NCBI GenBank assembly: GCA_905250025.1
Contig: CAJNOJ010000026.1
Span: 588,557 to 652,556, forward strand
Reading direction: 5' to 3'
Source: Adineta ricciae
Taxonomy: Eukaryota; Rotifera; Eurotatoria; Adinetida; Adinetidae
Length of the DNA: 64,000 bases
Shown here: positions 22,950-34,359 of the stretch, in pieces
Layout: each line of letters starts with the position of its first letter
How positions within the stretch are numbered: the stretch's first letter is position 1
The notes under the pieces: model-generated
The model's input: the letters and a program-made list of their open reading frames with translations, nothing else
The model's database searches: none
What the model was told of the DNA's origin: nothing
Position numbers and translations under genes: made by a program

Positions 22950-22988
22950 GATTTGTTTTGCAGCAGCAGTGACTGTTCGTTACAAATC
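22950..22988 (+). promoter_or_regulatory. Iron-responsive element in ferritin 5' UTR
   Basis: Hairpin with apical loop CAGTGA at 22967-22972. The upper stem is AGCAG (22962-22966) with CTGTT (22973-22977), five pairs including one G-U. The unpaired C is at 22961. The lower stem has G-C and U-G pairs, a small U-U internal loop, then GATTTGT paired with ACAAATC (22982-22988). The layout of CAGUGN loop, five-pair stem and C bulge is the defining IRE architecture bound by iron regulatory protein. It lies 80 nt before the ferritin ATG at 23069. Expected effect: IRP binding blocks translation when iron is low. Confidence 0.85.
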
Positions 22989-23068
22989 GTGTTTACTAAA
23001 ACGTCATCGTTCCCTCCAAACGAATTGATTTTTATTACATTAAAATAATTCATTACAATCAAAGCAAT

Positions 23069-23944
23069 ATGGATAAAATTCAACAACAACAAGCTGGTCA
23101 ACCAGATCGTCAAAAAGCTCCGGTTGCAGCCAATCAACCACGAGAAAATCTCGTTCGATAGTACGTTATGCTCTTTTGTTCTAATGGTAAACTATCATGA
23201 TTTATTTTTCCTTTCTAGCAACTATCACGAGGACAACGAAGGTTTGATCAATCGTCAGATCAATTTAGAATTGTATGCTAGTTATGCTTATATGGCTATG
23301 GCACATCATTTCAATCGATCCGATGTTGCATTAAAAGGTATGAAATGAACCATTTGACGCGAACTTTGGTGTATTGATGAATTCTTTTCTTAGGACATTA
23401 TGATTTTTTCAAGAAGATGTCTGAAGAAGAACATGAACATGCGAATAAATTTATGGAATATCAAAACAAACGTGGTGGTACAATTGTACTTTTGGATATC
23501 AAGGTCAGTTGATATTTTTTTCCAGTTTATCTCGACTCTATGAATGATTTGATCTTTAAAATTGTAGAAACCAACTCAACAAAGTTGGTCTTCGGCTCTT
23601 GAAGCTCATGAAACTGCATTACAATTGGAAAAGGATGTTTACCAAGCATTGCTCGAATTGCATTCATATGCTGGCAGACACAAGTAAGACAAGTTATGGA
23701 AATCGATTCATGTCTCTACCTTTTCTATACATAGTGATCCACACCTTTCCAATTATCTTGAAGATGAATTTCTCGATGAACAGGTATGCAGATGAAAACT
23801 TCGATTTAAATGATAACTTTCTGATTAACTTGTTTAATATAGGTTAAATCGCTTAAAGAATATTCGGACTACATCACCAATTTACGTCGTGTTGGTCCTG
23901 GTCTTGGCGAATATATCTTCGATAAAGAAGAACTTCAAGATTAA
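23069..23944 (+). CDS. Ferritin, H-type (ferroxidase) subunit
   Basis: Iron-storage subunit that oxidises Fe(II) and forms the 24-mer shell. Five coding exons; the start at 23069 gives a Gln-rich leader ([15 protein letters not shown]) longer than in vertebrate H ferritin. Core helices: [18 protein letters not shown] (ferroxidase Glu and Tyr), [17 protein letters not shown] (Glu-Glu-x-x-His), [31 protein letters not shown] (Glu), [20 protein letters not shown] (Gln). The ferroxidase ligands are all visible, so this is H-type rather than L-type. No N-terminal secretion signal is seen, indicating a cytosolic form. The 5' UTR carries an iron-responsive element. An AATAAA at 24138-24143 is the likely poly(A) signal. 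Confidence 0.95.
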
Positions 23945-26642
23945 AGTTTTTCAAACATATTCGAAAAAGACATTTTCCCCCTGCATAACCATTTAATTCA
24001 GAGAAAAGAAAAAAAAATTAACATTACTTCAACCTATCGTACTAACAAGCAGTTTCAATTAAATGATTCTATAAATTTTTCGTCTAATCCTATATTTCTT
24101 AAGTGAAACCATGTCTTTTTTTTTCAACATCGATTCAATAAAAACATAAGAAATGATATATGTTATTTTCTGTTTTCTAAGGCAGATGAAATCATAGTCG
24201 GAGATCAATATTATTGAATGTTGTTCTACATTTTCTTTCTTGGTGTGTGCATCCAGATCTATGTGATCTAACGCCGCAATTATGGCAGACCTCCATATAC
24301 TGGATGTCGACAAAAACTAAGCTGCTTTCATCAAACTTTTCTCAAATTATTTCAAAAGGGTAGACGCCATTTTTGTTTGATAACATGTTCTAACGGCTGC
24401 GACACTTATGATGCGTATGGACACCATATTCCACATACGAGTATCAACATCCTGTACCGTTGAATTCGTCTACTTAACTCTTGCTGTGGGACGCCATGTT
24501 TTTGACTGACAGAGATTTTCGTCGACAATATAATTCGTCAATAAAATATTTTGTTAACATGATTGTCTCAATGCCAATCACTGCTGAAAAGAAAATTATA
24601 AGTTTTTGGTAATCTACCGTGTTGTTGTGGGATCTAGATAGATCCACTGTACCTTTTTGTCAATATGATTACGATCACTCAATTAAATATTTTTGACAAT
24701 CGTACATTGAATTAAATCCGAAAAACAAATCCGATTTCTGTTTTTGTGTCATCTACAAGATGCTATAAATGAACGTCAATGATCTACGATGACGACAGTG
24801 GCAAAGAACAGATGATTTTAATCGTTCGAATTCTATTTAGTCTTTTTGTGTTAAAGCATTCAGTCGACGAAGTGTTATGCTGATAAAAATTTTTCAGCAA
24901 AAATCCGTTTGTTACCATTCGTATCCGAGTGGAGGCGCATGGGCACTACCGGATTTTTTAGTCGATATCAATCCTCTCGAAGATTTGCTCCCCTTGACTG
25001 GGTAGTGATATTTGTGGATTCTGGCATGGAGTCGATGCTCAGAATAGATATCTAGGGATAGCGGCGCACGATTGCGAATGTGTGCTATTGAAACTTTTTG
25101 GAACTGACGGAAACTGTTGGGAGCTGATCGGAATTGTATAGAATAAGTGGAAAAGGGGTGCTTTCCTGCCTGAACGTCTGTGCTGGAAACTTCTATTAGC
25201 TATGGTCATAAGCCAACGGCACTCATGTAGTCCCATAAAACAAAATTGTTGTGGTGACATAAGCAGGAATAGGAAAGCACTGTTTTGAGATTAACTAGTT
25301 ATTTTCAGAGCACACATATTAACAAAGAAATTTAATTTGATGAAACGATCTGTTTATTGCGATCACAAACGAGATCTATGTACATTACAAGTTACAGCGG
25401 CCACATATCACATCAGATTACTATGCCATCACCTGGATAGAAATCAGTATCACCTACATACTAATAATCTTGTCCAGGAATGAACGCTGATTCGATCTGT
25501 GGATGAAATCATAACAGCAGTATGTAATAAGATGCGATGGTAGAAACCAGTTGACGTGTGCAGAACATGAGATCAAATAACGACGGACGATCTCCAATCG
25601 CTAGCTTTCGAACGCTTTCCAGATCTGTCCATTTGGGAATATGTTTCGCCTATCTATATTAAGTTATTTTTTATATTGAGCAGATGATTCTGTTGATGAT
25701 AGTAATTCTATTACTACAAAGAGAATTTTCGAAATTAGTCCAAACAATTTGATGACAAGCAAAATAAACTAGACTTCTTGTAGTTAAAATGGCACGGGAA
25801 ACTCTTACCTGTAATTACACCTACCCATGTCAAAAAGTCATCGCTGAATGTCCTTGTAGAGAACGAAGTACGATCATTTCTTGTTGGGAAAACAAAGAAA
25901 AATGCGTCATGGTAGCATTCGTAAAGTTTTTTTTCTTACGATCAAGATAAACGATATCGTGTACAATGTCATCATTCCAATTCCGAGTAAAGCTGATATT
26001 TTTATCTGATGGTATACTAAAAGAACCAAGAGATATTTTATTCGAAAATCTTGTTGTCTAATAGACCTGTGAGAAGGGCTGTGTGAGCACGAGTACAAAA
26101 TGTACTCAGCATGTAATAATATATGGGAGCTTGACATGTTAGGATATGTATATTATTAATACATGAGTATATTCTCGATCTAAAGTCATAGAATTGCTGG
26201 AGTACATAATCATGTGCTCACTCATATGTACTGATACTTGTGGCAGTTTTGGGAAGAAATGGAGTTATGGTGAAAACAACCTCCGGAAGATAGTGAATAT
26301 TTTGTTTTTACTCTTGTGTTTGTTAGTGGTACGCCCTCACTCTCATTTAGTGATTCCGTGTGTTATGAATTCGTTGTATCTTTTATATTATCTTCGTCTT
26401 TGTTGAAGATGTATGACGAATTATATGGATTAGAGGGTAATATCGATACTCACGCATCTGTACATGAACAAGACGAACACTGTGTTGACAGCTACCGCCA
26501 TCTACTTTGTTTGTTTCTTGATACGTACAATTCATCAACGAATCAAATATATGCACAAACAATGATAGCAAGTACGATGTTTCTTTTCTACAGCACAGAT
26601 ACAATATAGCGTAGCGTAATACCTTCTGTCAAACAATAAATC
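23945..26642. other. Long intergenic region between ferritin and SMARCD
   Basis: About 2.7 kb without a recognisable gene. Short open frames on both strands (for example 25039-25260 minus) have no domain, and no splice structure links them. An imperfect inverted repeat is present: GTGCTTTCCTGC at 25158-25169 and a matching arm at 25263-25280 with a few extra bases. Two similar GACGCCAT-type stretches occur near 24365 and 24490. A decayed element is possible but not shown. Confidence 0.4.
24138..24143 (+). terminator. Poly(A) signal AATAAA, ferritin
   Basis: Canonical hexamer about 195 nt after the ferritin stop codon. Confidence 0.5.
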
Positions 26643-28653
26643 ATGTATCCGAATCAAATACAACAACAACAAGCATCACCAATGCAACGTCCTCCGACGA
26701 TGATGAATGCACCTGGTGGTATTCCCCCACCTAACGCGCCCGCTGGTGTTCCATCGATGCGTCCAATGGTAACACAATCACCCATGCAAGCAGCTATGAT
26801 GCCACAGCAATCACCACAAGGATCAATGATGTCCAGACCGGTTGGTAGTCCATATGGAGTGATGAATCGTACACCAATTTACGATAAAACAAAACGTCCA
26901 CCTTATACAAACGATCCACGTCAACAACCAATGATGCAACCTGGTCAGCAGCCAATGATGCCATACGGATCTGTCATGGCTGGTCCGAATCAAGCTATGA
27001 TGCCCAATGCAGGCGGTGCTGGACCTATCAGACCTCAGTAGGAAGTCAATTCGTTCATTGATATCTTTTCAAATATTTTTCTTAGGAAAAAACGTAAACG
27101 TTTGACAGAAAAAATAATTCACAAACAGATACGTTCACTCGTGCCGGAATCGCAAGCATACATTGAATTATTACGATTGGAACAAAAATTAGATTCTGTT
27201 CTCATGCGAAAGCGCCTCGATTTACAGGAAACACTCAAACGACCACAAAAAGTAGTTCAAATTGACAACGCTTCTTTAATTTTTGCAAGCGAATAATTTC
27301 GATTTAGATCAAAAAGAAACTACGTATCTTTATCAGCCATCAATATCCTGTTCGTTTTGATTCCGATGCAACAGGAATGGATGATGAACAAGTTCAATAT
27401 TGGGAAATGCGTGTCGAAGGTCGTCTACTTGATGATGTAAGCTACTTCTCCTAATCATAACTAAGTAAAAGTTGACGTATTTTCTAGCCAAATACAAATA
27501 AATACGATCAAGGAAAAGCAAAACGTAAATTTTCGTCATTTTTTCGCAGTCTAGTCATTGAATTAGATAAAGATTTATACGGACCTGACAATCACCTTGT
27601 TGAAGTATGTGGTACTCAATTTATAGAAAAGAAATTTAATAAAAGCTTTTTTGAAATTTTCAGTGGCATCGTACAAATGCGACCGCTGAAACAGATGGAT
27701 TCCAAGTTCGTCGACCAGGCGATCAAAACGTCAAATGCACCATTTTAATGGTTCTTGACCATTCAGTAAGAATTGCTAAAAATCAACAAGTACTTTAAAC
27801 GTGAACTTCTATGTCGTTTATAGCCACCACAGTTCCGTCTTGATGCTCGCTTAGCTCGCTTACTCTCAATCACAAATGGTACGCGTCAAACGATAATCCA
27901 TGCAATTTGGCAATACATCAAAACACATAAACTACAGGATTCGGAAGAACGAGAATTTATCAATTGTGATCACCATCTGCAATCGGTTCGTATTCTTTAC
28001 CTCCATCAGAATTCAATTACTTTGACTGAATACTTATCTTGTTAGATATTCGATTGTTCACGCCTTCGTTTTTCCGATTTGCCAAGTAAACTAAATAAAC
28101 TCATACTTCCGTCAGAACCTATTATCATCAACCATACGCTTTGGTAAGACATATTTTTAATAGGCAAAGATCATCATTGATTTCAAAATTTCAGTTTGGG
28201 TACCGATCCGAAGAAGCACGCATGTTACGATATCGATGTTGAGGTTGATGATCCTGTTCGAGATTCGATGCGGTCATTTCTCACCCCGCAAAACACGCAC
28301 GAACTAGAAGAATTAGATGGCAAAGTAAAAACAATGACAGACGAGAGATTCTTCTTATAAAGTTCTTCTAGATTCTCCAATATATTGATAGTATCAATCA
28401 ATTAAAGCAAAGCCGAGAGTTTTATCTTTCATTTGCTGATGATCCTCAAGGTTTTATATGTAAATGGTTAGCATCACAATCTCGTGATTTGAAGGTGATC
28501 ACTGATTCTACAACGGGAAATGCTGAAGAAGAACGAAGAGCTGATTATTATACGGAACAATGGTCTTACGAAGCTGTTAGTCGATATTTCTACAATAAAG
28601 TTCAACAAAAACGTGTAGAATTAGAGCAAGCTCTTGGCATTCGTAATTCTTAA
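26643..28653 (+). CDS. SMARCD/BAF60 SWI/SNF subunit
   Basis: Core accessory subunit of BAF/PBAF chromatin remodellers, linking the complex to transcription factors. The Met/Pro/Gln-rich leader ([18 protein letters not shown]) occupies exon 1 to 27037. Then [20 protein letters not shown] and [66 protein letters not shown], the SWIB/MDM2 domain ([20 protein letters not shown] with [16 protein letters not shown]), [20 protein letters not shown], and the end EQALGIRNS. All blocks align in order with vertebrate SMARCD1-3, giving a protein of about 480-500 residues. The stop is at 28651-28653. The ATG of ZC3H3 follows after 140 nt on the same strand. Confidence 0.95.
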
Positions 28654-28793
28654 TTTCGAATGATTTCTCTCTCTATATATATAAATATAAAATTCACCAA
28701 TATGTTTCTTCGTTCTCGTGTCTTCGTTTATGTAGTTCAACTAAATGTTCTATTCAAATTAAATTCTTTGTTTTTTCTTCTCAGTCATTCTAG

Positions 28794-30367
28794 ATGGAAT
28801 TTTCTTCATATCGCAAACCTTACTCTCATCGAACCCGATTTAAACTCGTTCATTCAACAACAACACTTGTCAAAGTGTCAAAAACAACAACAACAACAGC
28901 AGTAGCAGCAGCAATACCAACATCTCGATTCAAACTTATACGGAATGGAACTAAAACAACGCAACCGGTACTTAATTCATCGAAAACTTCACTTCTACGA
29001 ATAAAAAACACAGAGAAATCATTACCATCGACAGCACTAGCGAAGAATATTGGAAACAAGTATAAATGGATGCGAACAAGTTTGAGGAAAACTAATCGAA
29101 ACAGGTTCAGACTTATTCTTAAGTATCCTTAGTTTTGCTAATGAAAATTATCCTCTAGTTTCAAACTCGATCGTCGAAAGCCAACGAGTAGCGGACGAGT
29201 AGCAAAACGCAAGCCTCACGCATCGCTCTCCAAATGTCTTGTACGTATTCGTGGTATTAAATTTCAAACCCATCCAAATGGAAAATGTCTTCAACGCTTA
29301 GGTAAGTTTCCTATTCTTTGAATGTTCTTTCTTACTCTCAATTTTCCAGTATCCGATCCTGACGCTAGCAAAACAGCATTATCATCGATTCCAGTGAAAA
29401 AAACCGAAGATCAAATTCGATCAAAAGCAAAGTATTGTTCATTCGTGTAGAAATTATTCTACTGTAATAAATATTTAGCGTACTCCTTCAACGAAGCATT
29501 AACATAAGTAACGGATGTTATCGATTACGAAATGGAACAAAAAAGTCCACCTCTCTACGAAAGAAGAAAAATTGCATTTATTTTAATCGCTTTGGTAAAT
29601 GCCATCGTGGTGATAAATGTCCATTTCTTCACGATCGTACGCGAATTGCTGTTTGTACACAGTATGTTGTTTCAATCTTATGAAGTGTTTCATTCAATTG
29701 ATGGATGATTTCTTTGTCGTTATGCTAGATTTTTAAATGGACGTTGTAAGAATTCTTCTTGCCCGTATTCTCATGAATTAACTCCGGGAAAAGTTCCAAC
29801 ATGTTCCTATTTCATGAAAGGAGCTTGTGGACAGGACAATTGCCCTTATGCACATTCATTTGTAGGAGCTGATGCTCAAATCTGTGATGATTTCGTTCAA
29901 GGATTTTGTGCCAAAGGAATTGAGGTCTGTGAGAAAAGCATGAAACTTTCTTTGTTCTTTTCATACTTACTAAAACTGATCAAACATCTAGTGTCCGAAA
30001 CAACATGTTCTCTTGTGTCCGCAATTTGAATCAACTGGCCAATGCTCACGTGGTAAACAATGCCATTTAACACATCGACGAAAGAGAAGTGAAAATAAGC
30101 TTGTAAATCTAAGAATATCTTCTTCAAAGTGCGAGTTTCTTTTTTTCTTTCTCAAACTGTACGTCATGTAAGATCTTTTAGAAAAATTGACCTACCAGAA
30201 TCTAGTCTTCCGAGTGTGATGCCAGCATATATTCCATTAACATCAGGTGTGCAGAGAAACATCAGTAATGATTTACAAAATATTCTGTTGCGTTTGTGTT
30301 CTTAGAACCGGAGAAAATATCGCCGACATCGACAGAATTAAAGCTAAGACCAAGCTTTTTATCTTAG
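28794..30367 (+). CDS. ZC3H3: ZC3H3-type CCCH zinc-finger protein
   Basis: Nuclear CCCH zinc-finger protein; ZC3H3 (Smicl in flies) supports polyadenylation and export of mRNA. The start at 28794 directly follows TTCTAG. The N-terminal half is basic and Ser/Thr-rich (SRFKLIRNGTKTT, RRKPTSSGRVAKRKPHASLS, VRIRGIKFQTHPNGKCLQRL). Five CCCH fingers follow: CIYFNRFGKCHRGDKCPFLH, CTQFLNGRCKNSSCPYSH, CSYFMKGACGQDNCPYAH, CDDFVQGFCAKGIECPKQH and CPQFESTGQCSRGKQCHLTH. The tail exons end in a LKLRPSFLS motif similar to the C-terminal IKPSFL of ZC3H3. Finger number and spacing fit ZC3H3 rather than CPSF4. The same-strand gap to SMARCD is 140 nt. Confidence 0.9.
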
Positions 30368-31896
30368 CATTCAAGTGAGTAAGTACATCAGATCTTTCTC
30401 TTTTTGCTGCAATGGTGCACAAAAGACGCAAGACGATGGTCTTTCTGTCCTACTATAGTTGTTGTTGTTGGAATTCTTTGAGAGACTTCCTGATTATTTT
30501 TTTTATGAAAGGTATACTTGTGTTGTGATCAATTAGTTTTTTGTTGCCCTTTCTCTTTTGAAATAAATAAATAAATTACATCGAGTATTTTCTTTTGTCT
30601 ATTTATAATCCTCAGTTGCATGAATCACGAAGTTTATTGATATATCGAAACATTTGAGTCATATTTTATGAAACGAAATGTACCTTTTCCCGTTCTACAA
30701 TAGATCGAACTTGAGAAAGTATAACCGACAAGATTAGTAGAACGTGGATACTTGCCTATGACATGCAACAAGAGATATGAAGTAGAACTATTACGAATAG
30801 ACCCATTTCGTATGTGATCGAAACATGAAGATGTTTAATATTGTTCTCATCATCTTCATGATCGTGCTTTTGTAAAAGCATATATTTGCTACCTGGGTTT
30901 TAACATCAAAGTATTTTTGCAGAAGAAGAGATGGTACTGTATAAAAAACAGAATGTGATATGCCAAGTTCTAAATTATTTCATTGCGCTAATTCGAAATA
31001 TGCCAATGTAGGTACTAACGTAGACAATTGATAGAGCTGGCTGTGTGAATATTATACAAATTATTATTCGTCTAATTGACCAATTACAAAAACGATTGTT
31101 TTTATTTGAAAGCTTTATCAGAGGAAAATTTTAAAAAAGTTACGATATTACTTATGAGCATGTAAGTAGAGCGCGACACAATGCCGCATAATGAATAAGA
31201 AAGAGACGTATCAATATTGCTTTGTTTTGATTGAACAATTAGACCGCCTGAACAAATACCAATGAAATACATTTTAGAATACTACTGAACAAAGAACTAT
31301 CCTTACTTAATTCGCCAATTCTTCTTTCAATAAAACTCTTCAAAAACTTCATTAGGATAATAATAATTCCAATTGTTTTTCTATAGGAAGTGAATTCTTC
31401 TCTTGTAAGCATATTTCAACCACGATTTTTGACAAACTGATGACATGTTGATCATCGGAATTCAACAGATAATTGTTCGATCAAAGGTAGACTGAGCATA
31501 TGATTTTTCCATTAGTAATAACTTTCCCAAAATATAGATTTTCATGCTGGTTACGCTCTAAGTATGTGTGTATTATCTCTGCTTGAATCGATATCGTCGT
31601 CGGTCGGTGAACGATTTCGCGAGTTAGTGAATTATCATTGGTGGGTGGAACTTTGTCTTTCTAAGTTGATCTGTTTATGTAATATAATATCCTTCCCTGT
31701 TTGTAAATCTTTCGGATAAAAGACCCGCAAAACATGTAGTGTTACAGAAAAGAAATCGAGAAATCACGGAGGTCGCTACGATGAGGATGAGGGTAAAACA
31801 AATTGACGATATACAATGAATTTGCTATTAAAATGCTATTTAACTTGATGAAAAGTCATAGAAAAGTGAGACAAAAATTCTCTCTTCCATCCTATT
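30368..31896. other. Intergenic region downstream of ZC3H3
   Basis: No gene seen. AATAAATAAATAAA at 30562-30575 is the likely poly(A) signal of ZC3H3. A short perfect inverted repeat, CATGAAGATG (30824-30833) and CATCTTCATG (30851-30860), could fold as a hairpin with a 17-nt loop. Confidence 0.4.
30562..30575 (+). terminator. Overlapping AATAAA poly(A) signals, ZC3H3
   Basis: Three overlapping hexamers about 195 nt after the ZC3H3 stop. Confidence 0.5.
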
Positions 31897-32208
31897 CTAC
31901 TCAGAGAAGTCCTGACACTGTGCTTTCGAAATCAGTTGATTGCATTGCTTATGGTTAAACACGGAAATTGTTAAATGGAATAGTCGATGTTCAGTTATTC
32001 GAACTGATCCACCTGTTATTGGCGAAATAGCACTTACAATACATGCATTCGCTTCTGATTTATGACGACCAATGGATTTCAATAGTGTTGTAACTATCGC
32101 TGATTCATCCGATAAAACAACGTTTAATCTTAATTTTGCGTCGAAGGTTGAAAAGAACAATTTCCCATTTATCAAATGTTCTTTTTGAAGATGACTCTCT
32201 TATGTCAA
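31897..32208 (-). other. Orphan open frame without ATG
   Basis: An open frame of about 100 codons ends at 31897; it lacks an ATG and opens after an in-frame TAA near 32208. The amino-acid composition looks protein-like (LNVVLSDESAIVTTLL, IGRHKSEANACIVSAI, ITEHRLFHLTISVFNH) but I recognise no family. No upstream exon with a suitable donor is visible. It could be a terminal exon, a gene remnant or chance. Confidence 0.25.
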
Positions 32209-32339
32209 TAAAATTCTTTTCTTCGTATGTCATTTGTTTTGTCCGTAAGCTTTAAAAAACATTCTTTCGCTAACGACATTACATCATTGTTATTCAAAAA
32301 CAAGTGAAGCAATGATGTGAACACTTTGCTATTTTTCTC

Positions 32340-32959
32340 ATGCCTCGATTATGTTGTTTTTCACGGCGCAAATCCAGATCATTTCCAGTTCATGGAAAAC
32401 AACGTGACACAGAAGTGAAAGAAATCTTCATTCGAAATGTCGAAAGCATTCGTGTGACTTCTCAGACCAAAATTATTCAACAGGAAGATAAAATCAAAAC
32501 GTATGTCGACCCACATCCACTTTTGAATTGTATAAAATTTGTTCATTTCATAGAAAGTCGAAAGCCACATTAAAGAAGAATGCTGATGATCAATCAAAGG
32601 AAAAAGAAGCGACAGTTAAAAACCCATCCGTTCGTTCACGAACGTCTCTTTCGAAATTATTCGTCAAGTCCAAACAAATGAGAACACCATCGCCACTACC
32701 AACGATTGTCGATGATAAACCAGCTGATCGTTCATCATTGGAAGTGTCGATTTCGACAGACAGTGATTCCACTGAACAAATCAAACACTCCAAACATCGA
32801 TCGTGTGCCGATAGTTATGATATAAGTAAAGAAGAAACACTTCAACAGAAAAATACGTGTCGACGTCAGAAGCCTACAGGCAAAAGTAAAGTCGTTTTGG
32901 AGAATGTCAGAAAAATGATTCAAGATCAAAATGCTCAGCAGCAAACTGCGCACCTATAG
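32340..32959 (+). CDS. Unknown basic Ser/Lys-rich protein
   Basis: I do not recognise this gene. Two exons join with the frame preserved: exon 1 from ATG 32340 to a GTATGT donor near 32500, exon 2 from about 32555 to the stop at 32959; total about 190 residues. The start MPRLCCFSRRKSRSF has adjacent cysteines followed by basic residues, a pattern that can be palmitoylated. The rest is hydrophilic and likely disordered (SVRSRTSLSKLFVKSKQ, STDSDSTEQIKHSKH), ending in NVRKMIQDQNAQQQ. No domain was identified. It lies 400 nt upstream of MRM2 on the same strand. Confidence 0.6.
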
Positions 32960-33360
32960 GATGTTTTCGCCTAGCATTTCTTTAATACAATGTTAGTTAC
33001 TTACGTTGAATAGTCGTTTTACTTGTATCGTGAATAAATCAATCTAATTTATCAGTAGATGTCGCGCCATGTTTGGCAGAATATTTTTGTTTATCATTAA
33101 ACTAAAATAACAAAAATTTATAAATAATTAAAAAGAACGAAAAAAACTAAGTTGAACGTTGTCGCGGCTAATGAGATCGATGAATTCCAAAATAAACTCC
33201 TTCGAGGTCGTTACCTTGAAAACATGAAGTGAAAAATATTGACCGATGGCAGTGATCGTTTCAACTTTTAACCCTTCGATGGTATTATACGGAAAGAAAC
33301 CTTTACAGTAATAATAATAATAATAATAATACGGAAGTACTTGTTAACGTCTAGACATTC
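32960..33360. other. Intergenic spacer with AAT microsatellite
   Basis: No gene. A perfect AAT-type trinucleotide run lies at about 33308-33331, shortly before the MRM2 start. Confidence 0.5.
33308..33331. repeat. (AAT)n microsatellite
   Basis: About eight perfect trinucleotide units just upstream of MRM2. Confidence 0.8.
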
Positions 33361-34274
33361 ATGTTTTTCAAACAATTGTTTTCTACCAGCGCATGCCAAC
33401 ACACGAAAGCATGGATGATCAAACACGTGTCCGATCCATATGTTCGTCGATCAGTTAAAGAAAATTATCGAGCACGAAGTGCATTCAAATTAATTGAAAT
33501 GAATGACATGCATCAATTCTTACAACCTGGTCATACGGTGATTGATATGGGTGCAGCGCCTGGTGCATGGTCACAAGTACTGGTAAAACAAGTCAATGCT
33601 CGTGTTGAAAAACAAAAGAAAATCACGTCGACGAATGAATTTGTACATCGAACTAATCCAGATTTGAAATGCGGAACAGTGATTGCACTGGATCGTAGTC
33701 CCATTTTTGAAATTCCCGGTGTACATATCATTGATGATTGGAATTTAACAGCAGATACAACTAGTGATTGTAATAAACGGTTACAGGCACTATTGAATCG
33801 ATTGAAAACTGAGCAAGTTGACGGTGTTCTATCTGATATGTGTCCAAATGTAACTGGATGTAAAGCAATTGATCAGTCAGGTTCGTATTTATCTATTCGA
33901 AACAAAGATTAATTTCGTCTTTAACAGCAATTGCAGCTTTGCAACATCAAGCGTTTGATTTTGCTCGTCGATTATTGAAACCAAATGGTTATTTTCTATG
34001 CAAATTATTTCAAGGTCATGAAACATTTCAAGATCTTCGTTCACTACTTGAATCTCTTTTTGGTGCTGTTCATGTGATTAAACCAAGTTCATCGCGTTCG
34101 GAGTCTTCTGAATTGTATTTATTAGCTTTGGAATATCGTCCTGATGCAACGAATCGACCAATAAACGTTTCTGATAATCAGAATGAAAATACTCGAGTTG
34201 AAACAAATCGGCACGAAATTGAAAGATTAATTAACGAAGCTCGCCGTGTTCGAACGAAGAATAAAGATAAATAG
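33361..34274 (+). CDS. MRM2: rRNA 2'-O-methyltransferase MRM2 (FtsJ/RrmJ family)
   Basis: SAM-dependent methyltransferase; MRM2 modifies a uridine in the A-loop of mitochondrial large-subunit rRNA. Two exons (33361-33871 and about 33928-34274) give about 285 residues. The N-terminus could serve as a mitochondrial presequence (MFFKQLFSTSACQHTKAWM). RrmJ motifs: RARSAFKLIEMND (first catalytic Lys), VIDMGAAPGAWSQVLV (SAM loop), ALDRSPI, GVLSDMCPNVTG (Asp), GYFLCKLFQGHE (second Lys) and SRSESSELYLLALEY (Glu), so the K-D-K-E tetrad is intact. The C-terminal extension is charged. The stop is 85 nt before the PCM1 start on the same strand. Confidence 0.93.
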
Positions 34275-34359
34275 TAGATTATATACTTCAGTGCAATGGA
34301 TAGTCATCATGTTTAGAAATCAGATAAAGATCTATTTATTTTTTCTTCTAGATAATAAA

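Larger units (their letters stand above)
21683..23068. other. Intergenic upstream of ferritin
   Basis: No coding sequence was recognised. The stretch has a (TA)n tract near 22588-22607, CT-rich tracts near 22645-22660 and 22800-22890, and then the ferritin core promoter and 5' UTR. Confidence 0.45.

Noticed and set aside
25039..25260. Minus-strand open frame in the ferritin-SMARCD spacer
   Set aside because: No domain, no splice context and overlap with an inverted repeat; likely chance.
31897..32208. Minus-strand open frame of about 100 codons as an independent gene
   Set aside because: It has no ATG and no visible upstream exon or donor. Kept only as a low-confidence orphan frame.
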